DNA from: Chryseobacterium fluminis
GTDB lineage: Bacteria; Bacteroidota; Bacteroidia; Flavobacteriales; Weeksellaceae
Assembly (NCBI RefSeq): GCF_026314945.1
Contig: NZ_CP111121.1
Span: forward strand, 744,001-808,000
DNA length: 64,000 nucleotides
Direction of reading: 5' to 3'
Shown here: positions 1 to 9,463 of the stretch, one piece after another
How the letters are laid out: the number at the start of each line of letters is the position of its first letter
Numbering within the stretch: position 1 is the first letter of the stretch
Program-made: the position numbers and the translations under genes
Notes under the pieces: generated by a model
The model's input: only the letters and a program-made list of their open reading frames with translations
The model's database searches: none
Told to the model about the DNA's origin: nothing

Positions 1-1398
1 TTTCGACATGCGGTCAAACTCATGATCGTTTTTGATTACATGATCATACAGCAAAGTATTGGATGATGCCGGAGTGTACTGCAGGCTTTCCTTTAACGGA
101 AAATAAGACATTGCTCCCATTTCAAGGTTTACTTTTTGCGTTTCTCTGTAGAAAATATCTTTATTGAACTTCAGATTTAGATTCAGGCTTGTTACATATT
201 TATAGGTAATTCCCAACAGATCAATGGCTGAAAAATCGTTATAAACCCCTTCTAAAACTGCTCCGAATTTTATTTTTTTTCCATCTTTCAGCAGGAAATT
301 ATTTGCTGTGGATAATCGGTCCAGTGTCATCCTGTAATTCTGCCCGAATTCTGCGTTATTGTAATTATCCCCGGTGATGCTCTGGAAATTTACGTTTGAC
401 ATGAAATCTGCTGTCTCACTTTTATACCAATAATTGGCATCGGTCTTATAATTAGCAAGACGGTATTTCATTTTTTCCAGACTTTCCGCAAAATACGTTG
501 AACCGGTAGGAAGGTTATATAATTCTCCGGTGTTTCCATAGAGATTCTGCATCGCTTTGCTGTACGAAAAATTGATGTTGAAAAAATTCTTCTGATTTTC
601 GAATGCATATCCGGCTCCAAAATTCCTGTCGACTGTTCTGTAACTGAAATTTGTGTAAGAAGGAAAATAAACGATTCTGCCGTAACCATTGGAAAACCTG
701 ACATAGTATTCGGGATTAGCGGGTGCATTGATGAATTCATTCACAGCCATAATATCGTATGTTTCAGATTTTCTCCCTAATCCTCCGAATACGGATAACT
801 GATGGTTTCCGTAACGGTATCCGGCAAAAATTTTCCCTGAATAATCGGCTGTATTGATTTCAGGTCGCGGGTCTGATTTTCTGAACGAATTCTGGTTTCT
901 GTAATCTACCGTTGCTCCCAGTTCCAGTCCTTTCCAGAGATGATAGGAAATCCCTCCTTTTATATGGTAGTTCTGGTTTTCCCAATTCGCCTTTTTGGGA
1001 ACAAAAAGATAATTGGGATTCAGTACAAACTGGTCTTCGGTTCTTCCATTCGTCAGGTTATAGCCTACATTTTTTTCCGTCACAAACTGATAATCAAAGC
1101 TTCCCAGGAGTCTCAGTTTTTCAGAAATATTGAAAATCCCCTGCGTTTTAAAGCCGAATTCATTTGAGCTTTCGGCAGTTTGGGTTCTTTTCATATTCAG
1201 ATCTTTCACTACAGCGCTCAGCTCCGTTTCCGTGAAGTCCGAAAATTTCTGTTTTGAAAACTGAACCGGATTTTCCCAGATCTGATTGAGCTGTTTATAA
1301 TACATCTGGTTTTCCGGAATAAAAATACTGTCGTGAAGCTGTGCCGATACACAACCGCATGCCAGAAATGAAACTACATGTAAAATCTTAAAATTCAT
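1..1398 (-). CDS. DUF6850-type outer membrane beta-barrel protein, 3' end outside window
   Basis: The frame is open from an ATG at 1398 to the window edge, giving 466 visible residues; the C-terminus is missing. Residues 1-20 are a Sec signal peptide ending in VSAQ. The rest is rich in alternating aromatic and polar residues with Tyr/Asn-rich strands, as in outer-membrane beta-barrels. It is the last visible gene of a minus-strand operon after a TonB-dependent receptor and a DUF4876 lipoprotein; this trio is a recurring Bacteroidota arrangement in which the third gene is a DUF6850 barrel. The family name rests on that context plus the barrel-like sequence, so the precise family is less certain than the outer-membrane location. 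Substrate unknown. Confidence 0.72.
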   Translation of the reverse strand, partial: MNFKILHVVSFLACGCVSAQLHDSIFIPENQMYYKQLNQIWENPVQFSKQKFSDFTETELSAVVKDLNMKRTQTAESSNEFGFKTQGIFNISEKLRLLGSFDYQFVTEKNVGYNLTNGRTEDQFVLNPNYLFVPKKANWENQNYHIKGGISYHLWKGLELGATVDYRNQNSFRKSDPRPEINTADYSGKIFAGYRYGNHQLSVFGGLGRKSETYDIMAVNEFINAPANPEYYVRFSNGYGRIVYFPSYTNFSYRTVDRNFGAGYAFENQKNFFNINFSYSKAMQNLYGNTGELYNLPTGSTYFAESLEKMKYRLANYKTDANYWYKSETADFMSNVNFQSITGDNYNNAEFGQNYRMTLDRLSTANNFLLKDGKKIKFGAVLEGVYNDFSAIDLLGITYKYVTSLNLNLKFNKDIFYRETQKVNLEMGAMSYFPLKESLQYTPASSNTLLYDHVIKNDHEFDRMSK

Positions 1399-1404
1399 TA
1401 CTTC

Positions 1405-2790
1405 TTATTGTTGGAAACCTCTTGGATTTGCCGTTTGTCTTATAAAATCGTTTGCTGAATTGTTGGTATCTTCCAATACTTTCCTTGCCGGGGTATTTCC
1501 CTGCGCCGGAATAGTCGTTTTGGTCTTCCGGATCACTGCCTGGGAAATGTAAGCCTGATCACCTGCGATAAATGAGGCATCTACGGAAGCATTCAGCATT
1601 TTTGGTCTTTGCGAGTTCGGATTATAATGCTGAAGGTCTACCCCGTCTATAATAACATTGATCGGGATCTGTTTAAAATATCTTGTTGATACAGTGGCAT
1701 TGGTTACCGAAGGATCTGAATAGTCGGAAAGCGAGGTAAAGTCTGCTGGATCCATTTTAAAAATAATGAAACTGTCCCTTCCCGGGCTGTCCATGATAAA
1801 ATCATTATTTCCGCTCCAGTTTCCGGGTCTTCCCCAATACGCAATTTCCAGGTCTTTTACGGCAGGATTCTGGATATCAAATTTATAAATGGCCTCACCG
1901 ATCGAATTATTAAATGTTCCCAGATACACTTCAAAATCTGATCCGCTTAAATCAATAGTTAATGAAGGATTTAAAATATTTATCGGTGATCCTGTATTGT
2001 CTACTAAGGGAGATTTGTGATTTAAGGCATTTTGGGCAATAACCAGGCTCTGTCCCGGTAAAATCGGATACTGCGTTCCTGTCCCCGGAATTCTCATCAC
2101 ATAATCTGCGTAGACAAAATCTGTATTGGCAGTATTTCCCATGGTCATTCCCATAGATTTGCTCCAGTCGAACTGTCCGTTTGACTGGGTATAGCTGTTA
2201 ACGGTGGTATTTGTTTTTCCATAAAGCTGCCCCAGATATAAACCGTCTGCATAGATCACTTCGTTGGAGTTGTTATAAAGCTCTATAAACTGATCTCTTA
2301 TTCCTGCTCCCTGTGTGATGTGGGAACCGCCGTAATAAATCTGCTTGATAAGTAAATCACCGATTCGCGCCGATCTCACTTCTATTACCGTGCTCTGAAC
2401 ATTTACATTAATGGTGGCTCCTTCCTGCGTTCCGTTGAAACTGAGCTCTGCTGCAGGAGATACATAATTAAATGTAGCATAAAATTCATCGGAGAGCATT
2501 TTTTTGGAAACTGTAATTTTGTAGGTTCCAGGGATGATATTGGAAAAATTGGCAAAACCGTCAGCATCCGTAGAGATAGTGTAGGTGTCTCCGGAACTGT
2601 TGTTGACCATCACCACGGTAGCATTCTTTACACGTCTCGCATTGCCGCTTGTATCGTTGTAAGAAGCATCGTATTTTACTTCAACTTTAAAGTTTGTTGG
2701 CTGCAGGGTATTGCTGTTATTTCCAAAATCGTCATCACGACAGGAGAAAAGCAACATCAGTACTGCAAAATAGTTTAATAACTGTTTCAT
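1405..2790 (-). CDS. DUF4876 domain lipoprotein
   Basis: A predicted surface or periplasmic lipoprotein of 461 residues. I chose the ATG at 2790 rather than the in-frame ATG at 2802 because it gives a compact lipoprotein signal with lipobox LLFSC (Cys17). Residues about 25-105 look like a carboxypeptidase-regulatory/SpaA-like beta-sandwich (VEVKYDASYNDTSG, then TDADGFANFSNI), followed by the DUF4876 region with IKQIYYGGS and QFIELYNNSNEVIYADGLYLG. It starts 18 bases after the TonB-receptor stop and ends 6 bases before the DUF6850 start, so the three are probably one transcript. DUF4876 proteins are known only as partners of TonB-dependent receptors; a role in ligand capture is inference. Confidence 0.85.
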   Translation of the reverse strand: MKQLLNYFAVLMLLFSCRDDDFGNNSNTLQPTNFKVEVKYDASYNDTSGNARRVKNATVVMVNNSSGDTYTISTDADGFANFSNIIPGTYKITVSKKMLSDEFYATFNYVSPAAELSFNGTQEGATINVNVQSTVIEVRSARIGDLLIKQIYYGGSHITQGAGIRDQFIELYNNSNEVIYADGLYLGQLYGKTNTTVNSYTQSNGQFDWSKSMGMTMGNTANTDFVYADYVMRIPGTGTQYPILPGQSLVIAQNALNHKSPLVDNTGSPINILNPSLTIDLSGSDFEVYLGTFNNSIGEAIYKFDIQNPAVKDLEIAYWGRPGNWSGNNDFIMDSPGRDSFIIFKMDPADFTSLSDYSDPSVTNATVSTRYFKQIPINVIIDGVDLQHYNPNSQRPKMLNASVDASFIAGDQAYISQAVIRKTKTTIPAQGNTPARKVLEDTNNSANDFIRQTANPRGFQQ

Positions 2791-2808
2791 ATGGATGGAC
2801 ATTATATT

Positions 2809-5550
2809 TTAAAATTGATATTCGATTTTGGCACCGAAAGAAAGGGTTAATAAATCCGCTCTCAGGTTCGTTGTAGATCTTCCGGTCACTTCAGAGAACG
2901 TAGTCTGTGTCTGTTTTAAGTCGAGAAAATTGTTGGCATAGAAAGAAAACCTGAACCCGTTACGGAAATCTTTGGAGATCTTCAGGTTGATATTATGAAA
3001 AACCTTATCCAGACTTTTATTATCCTCCAGATATCCGGTGTCTTTGATATTGGCAAACTGGTTGGGATCGTCAATCTGTTCCCCGGTCAGCAATACTTTG
3101 TCTAAATTGCTGTTGATATACGCGTACAGGTCTTTAGGATTAAAAATCGACTGATCATCAATTAAATAGTGCTGACTTCTTAAGGTAATGACCAATCCAG
3201 CTTTCGGCAGATGATAATTTAAGGCAGCACTGACATTAAACTGTCTGTATTTTGAATCAAACGGTCTGTATAGTCCCCAGATCACATCTCCTTTCACACT
3301 TCCGTCGAGACTTACACTCTTATTAAAATACCGGTCTATTTCAGATCTGTTGGTGGTTTCGACATAAGCTCCGTTCAGATCGATGCTGATATTTCTAACC
3401 GGAAGCTTATCCAGTCCCAACATCAGTTCCAGACCCTTATCCTTGGATTGTAAAGCGTTCACCATTCTGCTTTGCAGGTAGTAATAATTGGTATACCCCG
3501 CAATAGTATAGGTCGGCAGATTCGTTCCGTTATCATTGATCTGAAGATTCGCCAATTGTCTTTTCGCACCATAACTTTCATTGGTAAACCCATCGTAAAG
3601 ATTATTGTAATACGCAGTTAGACCAATATTTCCGTATGCAAATTTATAATCAATCCCCACCTCCGAGCGCATACTTTTAGAAGGTTTCAGATTTTTATTG
3701 TCTGCATAATCAATGAAGGTCTGCATCACGCCCAGGTTATAATATCCGGGCAAACGTAAATCTGCCAGAATCATATCATAATACCTGGGTCCTGTATAGA
3801 TCATATTAATAGAAGGTGCCTTTGAAGCGATTCCAAATCCGCCTCTGAACTTGAAATTCTTATAAATCAGGTAAGAATTTACCCTTGGCTGAAGCACAGA
3901 AGCTCCAAACTGGTTATCATATCTCAATCCGGCATTCAGATTGAAAATATAGTTTCCGAATTTCCTGAAAATATTATCTTCGGCATATACCGAAAACTGA
4001 TATTCCGCTTTCACATTTTCTCCGTAATTATAAGGTCTGAAAGCCTGTCCACCACCTGCAAACTGACTGAGAATGGTTTCCGGGCTTCCCAGCCTGCCCG
4101 CTCCCTTATTGTCGCTGCTTCTCATGGAAGTTCCGATTAGGAAATTGTGGTTCCAGCCGGATTTTGTCCTTACATTCTTTTTTAAATCGGCAGAAAAAAA
4201 CATGGAGACCGGCTTTCCTTCAATTTCCTGAACCTGGGTATAGCTTGGCGGGGAATAGGTAGCGGTATAAACCCCTTCAGTAATGCTGGTTCCCACAAGA
4301 TCTCCCCCGTTATTGAGAATGCTTGATCGGTAGGTGTTCTGGTATCCTTGAGAATAATTGGCATTGACATCCAGGTTATCGAAAAACCAGTCTTTAAATC
4401 TCCAGTTAAAGCGGTTGGAAATGCGGATATCCCTCTTCTTATTTTTTACAATTAAATTCGTAACATCTTCTTCCTCAAAATTGGCATTGTCAAAATTGTT
4501 CCCGTAGTCTACGGATAACGAGTTTTTAATATTTTTATTCTTACTGTAAACCGTCCACATCAGATTGGTCGCAACCCTCTGATATCTGTTGAATTTTGTT
4601 CTCGGTTCAGAATTGGAGCTCAGATAATTAAGATTAACATTTAAAAATCCCAGTTTTTCATTCAACTGAAATCCCTTATTCAGATTATATTCCTGGGTGC
4701 CGTCCCGCATCGACAGATACGCTCTGTAAGGCGCTCTTCCGCTTTTCTGCTGAATGGTCACCAGACCTGAGGTCAGATCTCCGTATTTTGCAGAAGGAAT
4801 TCCCTGGACAACTTCTACACTTTCGATATTTTCAACCGGAATTTCACGTAAATCTGCACCGTAGTTGGTATTCGAAAAATATCCGCCTTCCGCTCCGAAA
4901 CCGATAAGATTAGGCATAAAAACAGAACCTTCATTTTGCCATGATCTTCCGATGGGTGAATAATTCCCGGTATAACTCTGCATATTTTCGTTATTGGAAA
5001 TCGGAATACCGTCAACAACGATGGCCGTTCCGAAAGACTTATTCCCAAATCCCTGATCAGATACGCTGGTGGGCTGAGTCGAACGGAAGACGATAGGTTT
5101 AAACTCATTCAGGTTAAGATTCTGTAATTTCTGCCCAGGAATCTGTTCCAGAACTTCATTGAGAGAAAATGCCTGGATGTTCTTCAGGGCTTCTTCTTTG
5201 ATCTCAATTTCAGAATAGTTTTTCTTTTTGGCGGCCAATGAAATCTCCTTGATCCTGATAGAAGCCACCTGCATTGCATACGTTTGCAGGGAAGATGGAA
5301 CAACCGTATAGGTCTTTTTATCTTCAATAAAACCCGCCCTGGAGAAGACCAAAGTCTGATTGGCATTGTAATTAATCTGAAAAGCTCCGGATTGATCGGT
5401 AACGGTCCAGATGCCGGTATTTTCTATCCCGACTTTAACTCCTGAAACAGGCTTCCTGCTTTCTGCTTCTACCACAATTCCTGTCAGAGCCTGCCCACTC
5501 ACAGATATAATTACAAACTGAAAAGCAACGAGTAAAACTTTTTTCTTCAA
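2809..5550 (-). CDS. TonB-dependent receptor with carboxypeptidase-regulatory N-domain
   Basis: Outer-membrane active transporter energised by TonB. After a signal peptide (about residues 1-20, ending VSGQ) comes a carboxypeptidase D regulatory-like domain (TGIVVEAESRKPVSGVKVG), then a plug domain with IVVDGIPIS and IESVEVVQGIPSAKYGD, then a long barrel ending in EYQF with the usual C-terminal Phe. There is no ATG near the signal peptide. TTG codons occur at 5568 and 5550; I prefer 5550 (MKKKVLLVAF) because 5568 lies inside a TAATTTTG box that fits the Bacteroidota -7 promoter element. First gene of the operon with DUF4876 and DUF6850. The imported substrate cannot be told from the sequence. 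Confidence 0.9.
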   Translation of the reverse strand: MKKKVLLVAFQFVIISVSGQALTGIVVEAESRKPVSGVKVGIENTGIWTVTDQSGAFQINYNANQTLVFSRAGFIEDKKTYTVVPSSLQTYAMQVASIRIKEISLAAKKKNYSEIEIKEEALKNIQAFSLNEVLEQIPGQKLQNLNLNEFKPIVFRSTQPTSVSDQGFGNKSFGTAIVVDGIPISNNENMQSYTGNYSPIGRSWQNEGSVFMPNLIGFGAEGGYFSNTNYGADLREIPVENIESVEVVQGIPSAKYGDLTSGLVTIQQKSGRAPYRAYLSMRDGTQEYNLNKGFQLNEKLGFLNVNLNYLSSNSEPRTKFNRYQRVATNLMWTVYSKNKNIKNSLSVDYGNNFDNANFEEEDVTNLIVKNKKRDIRISNRFNWRFKDWFFDNLDVNANYSQGYQNTYRSSILNNGGDLVGTSITEGVYTATYSPPSYTQVQEIEGKPVSMFFSADLKKNVRTKSGWNHNFLIGTSMRSSDNKGAGRLGSPETILSQFAGGGQAFRPYNYGENVKAEYQFSVYAEDNIFRKFGNYIFNLNAGLRYDNQFGASVLQPRVNSYLIYKNFKFRGGFGIASKAPSINMIYTGPRYYDMILADLRLPGYYNLGVMQTFIDYADNKNLKPSKSMRSEVGIDYKFAYGNIGLTAYYNNLYDGFTNESYGAKRQLANLQINDNGTNLPTYTIAGYTNYYYLQSRMVNALQSKDKGLELMLGLDKLPVRNISIDLNGAYVETTNRSEIDRYFNKSVSLDGSVKGDVIWGLYRPFDSKYRQFNVSAALNYHLPKAGLVITLRSQHYLIDDQSIFNPKDLYAYINSNLDKVLLTGEQIDDPNQFANIKDTGYLEDNKSLDKVFHNINLKISKDFRNGFRFSFYANNFLDLKQTQTTFSEVTGRSTTNLRADLLTLSFGAKIEYQF

Positions 5551-5565
5551 TTTTAAAAATTTGGG

Positions 5566-5573
5566 CAAAATTA
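5566..5573 (-). promoter_or_regulatory. Candidate -7 promoter box for the TonB-receptor operon
   Basis: TAATTTTG on the minus strand fits the Bacteroidota TAnnTTTG element. Transcription from it would begin about ten bases before the TTG at 5550, giving a very short leader. Confidence 0.4.
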
Positions 5574-5754
5574 TTTATAATTTTTCTAAATAAAAATAAT
5601 ATTTTACTTTTAAAACTTGATTTATTTCATAAAAAGAATTTTGCGGGTTTGCTAAGAGCTGATAGATGACTCAAATTATTGGCTAAGCAGACAGTAACTA
5701 ACGACTGCGAGCAAATGTTAATCATGCTAGGCACTAATCATTTCTAAAATTCAA

Positions 5755-5783
5755 ACAAAAAAAGAGAGACATTCGTCTCTCTT
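5755..5783 (-). terminator. Rho-independent terminator after lpdA
   Basis: On the minus strand AAGAGAGAC-GAAT-GTCTCTCTT is followed by a T-run, directly downstream of the lpdA stop. Confidence 0.85.
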
Positions 5784-5813
5784 AAATTGATATCAATGGT
5801 GTAAAATCAGATG

Positions 5814-7217
5814 TTACATATGAATCGGTCTCTTTCCTGTAGCATCCAAAGCTGCTTCTTTAATAGCCTCGGCATACGTCGGGTGTGCATGAGAACTTCT
5901 TGCGATATCTTCGGCACTTGCACGGAATTCCATAGCAATTACTCCTTCTGCAATAAGGTCAGCCGCTCTTGCGCCTACGATGTGCATTCCTAAAACTTCG
6001 TCTGTTTTTTCATCGGCAATGATTTTAACCAAACCATCTACATCACCGCTGGCACGGCTTCTTCCTAATGCTCTCATCGGGAAAGATCCTACTTTGTAAG
6101 CAACGCCTTCTTCCTTCAGTTGCTCTTCGGTTTTACCTACACCTGCCACTTCAGGCCATGTGTATACCACACCCGGAATCAGGTTGTAGTTTACGTGAGG
6201 TTTTTGTCCGGCCAGAGTTTCAGCAACAAATACACCTTCTTCTTCAGCTTTATGGGCTAACATGGCTCCCTTGATCACGTCTCCGATCGCATAGATATTG
6301 GAAACATTGGTCTGTAAGTGATCATTGGTTTTTACTCTTCCTCTTTCGTCCAGTTCCACCCCTGCTTTCTCCAGTCCAAGACCGTCTGTGTAAGGTCTTC
6401 TCCCTACCGAAACCAAGCAGTAATCTCCTTCTACGGTTACTTCTTCTCCTTTTTTATCTTTAGCCGTGATTTTCACGGTATCTCCGTTTCTTTCAACCGC
6501 AGAAACCGCTGTAGAAAGCATGAATTTCATCCCTTGTTTTTTAAGAACTTTGGTTAATTCTTTACTTAAGGCTCCATCCATTCCCGGAATAATTTTATCC
6601 ATAAACTCAACCACGGTTACCTGGGCACCCAATCTCAGATACACAGAACCCAGTTCAAGACCGATCACTCCTCCACCGATCACGACCAGATGCTTAGGAA
6701 TTTCCTTAAGATTCAAAGCTTCGGTAGAAGTAATCACTCTTTCTTTATCTAATGTAATAAAAGGTAAAGAAGTAGGTTTAGAACCTGTTGCAATGATGGT
6801 ATATTTGGATTCGATCGTTTCTGTAGAACCGTCGTTTTTCGTCACTTTAATCTGAGTGGCAGATTCGAAGCTTCCGACTCCTTCAAAAACAGTGATTTTG
6901 TTTTTGTTCATCAGATAGCTGATTCCGTCAGTATTTTGCTTGATGACCTCATTTTTACGCTCGATCATTCTTGCGATATCAGCCTGAGGTTCGTTGATGA
7001 TGATTCCATGACTGGCAAAATTGTGCTTGGCATTTTCAAAATGTTCAGAGCTGTCTAAAAGTGCCTTTGACGGAATACATCCCACGTTAAGACAGGTTCC
7101 TCCCAAAGTTGGATATTTTTCAATAATTGCTGTATTAAAACCTAATTGTGCAGCACGGATTGCAGCAACATAACCACCAGGCCCGGAACCGATTACGGTA
7201 ACATCGAATTGACTCAT
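5814..7217 (-). CDS. lpdA: Dihydrolipoyl dehydrogenase
   Basis: FAD-dependent E3 subunit that reoxidises dihydrolipoamide to lipoamide with NAD+, shared by pyruvate and 2-oxoglutarate dehydrogenase complexes and the glycine cleavage system. Residues 10-15 form the FAD dinucleotide fold (GSGPGG). The redox-active disulfide is Cys42/Cys47 in GGTCLNVGCIPSKAL. A second Rossmann motif GGGVIGLELGSVYLRLG binds NAD. The C-terminal interface domain carries the catalytic HPTYAE (His445, Glu450). Length 467 is normal. It stands alone with its own terminator; no E1/E2 genes are nearby. Function is secure; which complex it serves is not visible here. Confidence 0.97.
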   Translation of the reverse strand: MSQFDVTVIGSGPGGYVAAIRAAQLGFNTAIIEKYPTLGGTCLNVGCIPSKALLDSSEHFENAKHNFASHGIIINEPQADIARMIERKNEVIKQNTDGISYLMNKNKITVFEGVGSFESATQIKVTKNDGSTETIESKYTIIATGSKPTSLPFITLDKERVITSTEALNLKEIPKHLVVIGGGVIGLELGSVYLRLGAQVTVVEFMDKIIPGMDGALSKELTKVLKKQGMKFMLSTAVSAVERNGDTVKITAKDKKGEEVTVEGDYCLVSVGRRPYTDGLGLEKAGVELDERGRVKTNDHLQTNVSNIYAIGDVIKGAMLAHKAEEEGVFVAETLAGQKPHVNYNLIPGVVYTWPEVAGVGKTEEQLKEEGVAYKVGSFPMRALGRSRASGDVDGLVKIIADEKTDEVLGMHIVGARAADLIAEGVIAMEFRASAEDIARSSHAHPTYAEAIKEAALDATGKRPIHM

Positions 7218-7342
7218 GTTATTATATGAATTTATTTATTATTATCTCTTTAGTTATTACAAATTTACTGATAAATTGCCACACCCCCAAGTGAGTTTTG
7301 TCAAGTTTAAGGATGAAGCCGGTATTTTGAAAAAAACAGGGA

Positions 7343-7669
7343 TTACCGGTTGGCATTGATCCATATAATGACTGCAAGGACACATAAAGCAATTCCAAAT
7401 CTGAAGCCTCCCACAATCGTCAGCAGTATTCCTGCAAGAAGGACGACCGTACCCAATACGTATAAAATAATGCTAATGACAGATCTGTATTTATTTTTTT
7501 TCTTCAAGACTCTCTGTTTATCCGTATGGATATCCTTCATGACCTCATCTACATCGTTTTGGTGATAGCCTTCCTGGATGATCAGACGATAGATATATTT
7601 TTCATTATAATTGCCGGCCAGATAATGGGTATATCTTTGGTAAATTTCTTCTTTCAGTTCGGTATTCAT
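7343..7669 (-). CDS. Small two-helix membrane protein, function unknown
   Basis: A 108-residue protein with a charged N-terminal half (about residues 1-58, rich in Tyr, Lys and Asp; reads like a short helical domain) and two closely spaced hydrophobic helices at about 62-84 and 88-104 (IISIILYVLGTVVLLAGILL and FGIALCVLAVIIWI). The ATG at 7669 is the natural start and the leader upstream is AT-rich. No family recognised. It is separated from lpdA by about 125 bases and is probably its own unit. Confidence 0.65.
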   Translation of the reverse strand: MNTELKEEIYQRYTHYLAGNYNEKYIYRLIIQEGYHQNDVDEVMKDIHTDKQRVLKKKNKYRSVISIILYVLGTVVLLAGILLTIVGGFRFGIALCVLAVIIWINANR

Positions 7670-7957
7670 GGTTAAAAAATTTCAGCAATTTAATTATATT
7701 TAATGTAACTACAATTGCTCGTATGCCAGATTTATTTTTCTAAGCAGATGAAAAGTGTTATTAATCTTCATTCAGGTAAATAATTATAACAGCTTTGTTG
7801 TTAATCTCCTTTAATAAATTTACGGTAAACAAATACAAAACAAGAAGTCTGAATATTATTAATTGAGACTGTATAAAGCTATTTGGATGTAAAAAAGACT
7901 GCTTTTAAAATAATTGCCAGCTTCTGTTGAACGGCAATTAACGGTGGTAATAAAATC

Positions 7958-8308
7958 TTAAGCATCGACCTGCAATTTTCCGTGGCCGAACATACCTGCA
8001 CTTTCAAAAAACGGCCCTCCATAGACATACCATTCGAGGCTTTCCAAATATTCTACGGCATTTTCCGGGGTGATATGCGGGCGGTCTTTTTTTGAGACCA
8101 CTCCTTTATACCATCGTCCGGAACCGGAAGAACCTTCAAATTCGACATAATAATGAATCCATATTCTCTGACAAAGTTTGCACTGCTGAATCGCTACTTG
8201 CGCATTTCTTCCGTGGGTGGTGTCTGTTCCTAATGCAGAACTTCTGTATTCGGTATAGTCTGAAGTCGGTTTTTCGCAAAGACATCCGATTTTAGGGATT
8301 TTATTCAT
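7958..8308 (-). CDS. Conserved hypothetical protein with paired-cysteine motifs
   Basis: A 116-residue soluble protein. Cys residues occur as GCLCEKP near the N-terminus (Cys9, Cys11) and QQCKLCQRIW in the middle; these four could hold a zinc ion. The middle and C-terminal part is rich in aromatic residues (WIHYYVEFEGSSGSGRW, LEWYVYGGPFF). No signal peptide or membrane segment. I do not recognise the family; zinc binding is inference from cysteine spacing. It precedes the glycosyltransferase gene on the same strand's upstream side but lies about 600 bases upstream of no promoter I can define. Confidence 0.7.
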   Translation of the reverse strand: MNKIPKIGCLCEKPTSDYTEYRSSALGTDTTHGRNAQVAIQQCKLCQRIWIHYYVEFEGSSGSGRWYKGVVSKKDRPHITPENAVEYLESLEWYVYGGPFFESAGMFGHGKLQVDA

Positions 8309-8367
8309 TGATCGATTGGGATTTCTTAAAGTCCAAAGGTAAGAAAATAAGCACCCATACTACAATA

Positions 8368-9453
8368 CTAAAATTTGGTCATCAAATCCATTAAAACCTT
8401 TTCGTAGCGGTCTAAAATAATATTTTTTGAAAATCTGGATTTAATAGCGTCCTTAATAGCATCTTTATCATAGGTTTTATGGAGAATATTCATAACAGCC
8501 TGTGAAAAATCTTCATGATTATTGATGTCTGCAATCTCTCCGTTGATATGATGCTGAATGATCTCATTAATTCCGCCGGGACAATTATTGGCCAAAGAAT
8601 AGGTACCGCAGGCCCCCGCTTCCAGTAAGACATTGGGGAAACCTTCGTATCTTGACGAAAGAATAAAGAGGTCCGCATACTTCAGAAACTGGTACGGATT
8701 TTCCTGTCTGCCATGAAAAATCACATTTTTCAGCCCCAGGAAATCTTTCATCTGATGCAGAATTTCCCGATCCTGTCCGTCACCGAGGATATGCAGCAGC
8801 ACATTTTCGTTTTTAAGCCTTGAAAATACTTTCAGCAGGTTGTCAAACCCTTTTCTTGCCGATAGATTTCCTATAGCCACTACATTTTTACAATTGTATC
8901 TAAAACTCTCAGGCCTTACGGATGTCCTCATTCTTTCATCAATAAAATCAAAATCTACGGGATTGTTGATTTTCACGACTTTGCCGGGTTTTATCCCGAA
9001 ATTCCGAGTAAGGTCTTTCATCATATCATCACTCTGTGCGATGATTTTATGGTAATTATTGTAAAAATTATAGAAAAATTTAATCTCCTTTCGCGTCACA
9101 TGCTGAGTAACAACGTTGGTTTCCCGGGCAATAAATTTTGTTTTTGGAAATAGTTTTATAAAAAGCGAAAGGTATGCATTCACTTCGCCAAAGCCGGAGA
9201 ATACAATATCGGGTTTTCTTCTGTATATTTCCCTCAGGATAGGTTTCAGGGAATGCCTGATTCTTTCGGTATTGATATCAATAACCTCTATGTCTTTTTT
9301 AAGCAGATTAAGATAGCCTCCCTGCTTACGTAAAAGCAAAATCTTAGGTTCAAACCGATCCCGGGAGAGATGATTGGCAATGGTGGTAACGATTCTTTCT
9401 GCGCCTCCAGTCTCCAGATCCGGCAGAATAAATATAACGGAGATCTTTTTCAT
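8368..9453 (-). CDS. Family 4 glycosyltransferase (GT-B fold)
   Basis: Transfers a sugar from a nucleotide-sugar donor to a glycan or lipid acceptor, most likely in cell-surface polysaccharide synthesis. The N-terminal domain shows the GT4 loop ETGGAERIVTTIANHLS; the C-terminal domain has GNLSARKGFDNLLKVF, then LHILGDGQDREIL and the retaining-enzyme E-x7-E region in SRYEGFPNVLLEAGACGTY. Length 361 is typical. It lies 10 bases after the PH-domain gene and is the third gene of the recQ transcript. Donor and acceptor cannot be deduced. Confidence 0.88.
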   Translation of the reverse strand: MKKISVIFILPDLETGGAERIVTTIANHLSRDRFEPKILLLRKQGGYLNLLKKDIEVIDINTERIRHSLKPILREIYRRKPDIVFSGFGEVNAYLSLFIKLFPKTKFIARETNVVTQHVTRKEIKFFYNFYNNYHKIIAQSDDMMKDLTRNFGIKPGKVVKINNPVDFDFIDERMRTSVRPESFRYNCKNVVAIGNLSARKGFDNLLKVFSRLKNENVLLHILGDGQDREILHQMKDFLGLKNVIFHGRQENPYQFLKYADLFILSSRYEGFPNVLLEAGACGTYSLANNCPGGINEIIQHHINGEIADINNHEDFSQAVMNILHKTYDKDAIKDAIKSRFSKNIILDRYEKVLMDLMTKF

Positions 9454-9463
9454 CAGTGTAAAG

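Noticed and set aside
6466..6855. 129-residue plus-strand ORF within lpdA
   Set aside because: Lies antisense to the conserved dehydrogenase frame and has no recognisable features of its own.
7222..7416. 64-residue minus-strand ORF after lpdA's start
   Set aside because: Overlaps the small membrane protein gene in another frame and has no start signal.
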